From positions 1-5,913 of the forward strand of contig JAICQC010000291.1 of the NCBI GenBank assembly GCA_025938055.1: DNA of 5,913 nt, in the 5' to 3' direction. A program made the translations under genes and the position numbers. The notes under the pieces are model-generated. The model was given only the letters and a program-made list of their open reading frames with translations. It did no database searches and had not been told where the DNA came from. This document shows positions 5,901 through 5,913 of the stretch, in pieces; positions within the stretch are counted from its first letter, which is position 1, and each line of letters starts with the position of its first letter. The stretch is from Anaerolineales bacterium (GTDB taxonomy: Bacteria; Chloroflexota; Anaerolineae; Anaerolineales; Villigracilaceae).

Positions 5901-5913
5901 TCCCTTCGTCATC

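Overview
The window is a GC-rich bacterial segment, and every supported gene lies on the + strand. The style of the proteins points to Chloroflexota, probably class Anaerolineae: long Pro/Thr/Ser linkers on exported proteins, paired LysM domains opening with a Cys-x-Pro-Pro-x-Gly-Trp motif, and an LCP-family lipoprotein. This assignment is inference from protein style; there is no rRNA or other marker gene to prove it.

Positions 1-118 hold no recognisable gene. Positions 119-4758 hold three tightly packed genes with gaps of only 2 and 3 nt, so very likely one transcript. The first is a 792-residue membrane protein built like a hybrid sensor kinase: about seven membrane helices, GAF, long coiled coil, HisKA-like helices and HATPase. 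Its phospho-acceptor histidine is replaced by Gln. The second is a membrane-anchored protein with two LysM domains. The third is a LytR-CpsA-Psr (LCP) protein with a LytR_C domain and a lipoprotein signal peptide. The set reads as a cell-envelope module: a membrane sensor or scaffold, a glycan-binding protein, and an enzyme family that attaches polymers to peptidoglycan.

Positions 4759-4915 are intergenic. They contain a weak hairpin after the LCP gene, then a promoter (TTGACA, 17 bp, TAAACT) and an AGGAG ribosome binding site for the last gene. An imperfect inverted repeat flanks its -10 box.

Positions 4916-5848 encode a 310-residue protein with the tyrosine recombinase (XerC/D-like) fold, but most catalytic positions are substituted, including the nucleophilic Tyr. 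It looks like a recombinase-derived DNA-binding protein rather than an active integrase. It has its own promoter and ends in a perfect 23-bp terminator hairpin, so it is a separate transcription unit.

The two strongest points of interest are these enzyme-like proteins with altered active sites: a kinase-like sensor without its His, and a recombinase-like protein without its Tyr. No CRISPR array, tRNA, rRNA, insertion sequence or classical defence system is visible.
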